6,870 nucleotides of DNA. Origin: Planctomycetota bacterium. GTDB lineage: Bacteria > Planctomycetota > UBA1135 > GCA-002686595. Under the pieces are notes generated by a model, which made no database searches, was not told where the DNA came from, and saw only the letters and a list, made by a program, of their open reading frames with translations. Positions 6,464-6,870 of the stretch are shown here, piece after piece. Position numbers and translations under genes: made by a program. Position 1 is the stretch's first letter, and each line of letters begins with the position of its first letter. Location of the stretch: NCBI GenBank assembly GCA_011524785.1, contig WTJQ01000364.1:1-6870 (forward strand), read 5' to 3'.

Positions 6464-6523
6464 GCCGCATCTCCCGCGGCGAGAGGGCACTCCAGGCTTG
6501 GGAGCGCCGCGCGCTGGACGCGC
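6464..6523. terminator. hairpins between convergent SGNH gene and tRNA
   Basis: Three modest stems fill the gap: GCCGC/GCGGC (6464-6468 with 6476-6480), CTCC/GGAG extended by GGC/GCC past one mismatch (6486-6493 with 6501-6508), and GCGCG/CGCGC (6509-6513 with 6519-6523). The last lies 6 nt beyond the encoded CCA of the tRNA. No T-run is present on either strand. The position suggests termination from both sides. Confidence 0.35.
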
Positions 6524-6529
6524 AGGAGG

Positions 6530-6606
6530 TGGTGCGCCCGACAGGATTCGAACCTGTGACCTCTTGCTCCGGAGGCAAGCGCTCTATCCAGCTGAGCTAC
6601 GGGCGC
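6530..6606 (-). tRNA. tRNA-Arg(CCG)
   Basis: A 77-nt cloverleaf on the minus strand: acceptor GCGCCCG/CGGGCGC, D stem GCTC/GAGC with AGCTGGATA loop, anticodon stem CTTGC/GCAAG with loop CTCCGGA, variable AGGTC, T stem ACAGG/CCTGT with loop TTCGAAT, discriminator A and an encoded CCA (6530-6532). The anticodon CCG (6570-6572) reads CGG, one of the frequent arginine codons in this GC-rich genome. It is transcribed toward the SGNH gene. Confidence 0.97.
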
Positions 6607-6619
6607 GTGGGGGGGGAGG

Positions 6620-6647
6620 AGAATACGGCGGTCGCAGGAAAGATCAA
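6620..6647 (-). promoter_or_regulatory. promoter of the tRNA-Arg gene
   Basis: On the minus strand TTGATC (6642-6647) and TATTCT (6620-6625) are 16 bp apart and resemble sigma-70 -35 and -10 boxes. The -10 box ends 13 bp before the mature tRNA 5' end. The segment between is almost pure C/G (CCTCCCCCCCCAC), a GC-rich discriminator typical of stringently controlled stable-RNA promoters. That control is inferred. Confidence 0.5.
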
Positions 6648-6651
6648 GCGA

Positions 6652-6682
6652 AGCCCCCCCTGGGCGGCCTGGGAGGGGGGCT
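6652..6682. terminator. C-tract/G-tract hairpin between tRNA promoter and next gene
   Basis: AGCCCCCC (6652-6659) pairs perfectly with GGGGGGCT (6675-6682) around a 15-nt loop. It is followed on + by a pyrimidine-rich but not U-rich stretch. It could stop + transcripts that read through the tRNA antisense, or insulate the two divergent start regions. Confidence 0.4.
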
Positions 6683-6732
6683 CGGGTTCTCCCTACTTGA
6701 CGGATCCTCGACCGCGCGCGCAAGGTGGAGAC

Positions 6733-6870
6733 GTGGAGAGAGTCGAGAGAGTTCAACGTGGGCCCAGGCCCGTCGTCCTCGTGCCGCTCGCCCTGCTGAA
6801 CTGCGCGCTCGCAGGCCTCCTCCCCCAGGGTGGTCCCGCCCAGCTCCGGCCCGCAGGTGGCGCGATGGGG
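6733..6870 (+). CDS. start of a probable exported protein, 3'-truncated by window edge
   Basis: From the GTG at 6733, 46 codons run without a stop to the window end. AAGG (6722-6725), 7 nt upstream, is a plausible ribosome binding site. The product opens with a basic segment (Arg3, Arg6, Arg9, Arg12) followed by a hydrophobic core, VVLVPLALLNCALAGLL, and then a Gly/Pro/Gln turn, which is the pattern of a signal peptide. There is a Cys in the core but the preceding Asn argues against a lipobox. No domain is visible yet. TTGACG at 6697-6702 looks like a -35 box but no -10 partner follows. The identity is unknown. Confidence 0.5.
   Translation, partial: MERVERVQRGPRPVVLVPLALLNCALAGLLPQGGPAQLRPAGGAMG

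Noticed and set aside
6530..6606. tRNA-Arg as an integration (att) site
   Set aside because: No integrase, no second copy of the tRNA 3' end and no composition break are visible in the window.
6697..6702. TTGACG as the -35 box of a promoter for the gene at 6733
   Set aside because: The region 16-19 bp downstream is GCGCGCAAGG with nothing like a -10 box, so no sigma-70 promoter can be called.
5005..6756. 583-codon open frame on the minus strand over the SGNH gene and tRNA
   Set aside because: It runs through the tRNA gene, where it yields the well-known spurious AQLDRALAS...RFESCRAHH type peptide, and is antisense to a supported gene.

Overview
The window is GC-rich chromosomal DNA with tightly packed genes whose codons mostly end in G or C. 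Several genes lack a Shine-Dalgarno motif, and the proteins are poor in lysine and rich in arginine, alanine and leucine. The protein set is a divergent Nramp-like transporter, a secreted cyclase-family hydrolase, an orphan B12-type radical SAM enzyme, a Kv-beta-like aldo/keto reductase and a membrane-anchored SGNH protein. It suggests a high-GC Gram-negative lineage such as Planctomycetota, with Myxococcota or a similar phylum as the alternative. This is inference; no marker gene in the window fixes the taxonomy.

Left part (1-2321). The 3' end of a multi-pass Nramp-like transporter gene on + meets, tail to tail across 27 bp, a signal-peptide-bearing cyclase/kynurenine-formamidase-like gene on -. 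A small hairpin lies in the gap. Between the divergent starts of the cyclase gene (-) and the radical SAM gene (+), 334 bp hold no gene. This stretch carries a run of inverted repeats close to the radical SAM start.

Centre (2656-5245). A complete 516-residue B12-binding-domain radical SAM protein is followed by two tandem hairpins. One begins inside the stop codon. The other is a very stable GC stem built from two copies of a 12-bp palindrome. Next comes a 314-residue aldo/keto reductase with an intact D-Y-K-H tetrad.

Right part (5254-6870). An SGNH-type protein gene starts 8 bp after the reductase stop, with its ribosome binding site overlapping that stop, so the two probably form an operon. 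A tRNA-Arg(CCG) gene with encoded CCA lies on - and converges on the operon. It has a recognisable promoter with a GC-rich discriminator. Beyond it are a strong hairpin and the first 46 codons of a probable exported protein that runs off the window.

Apart from the reductase-SGNH pair, the genes do not form an obvious shared pathway. I see no mobile element, CRISPR array or defence system. The items most worth a second look are the lysine-rich orphan radical SAM enzyme with its structured flanks, the altered metal-binding motif of the cyclase-family protein, and the non-canonical TM6 region of the Nramp-like transporter.
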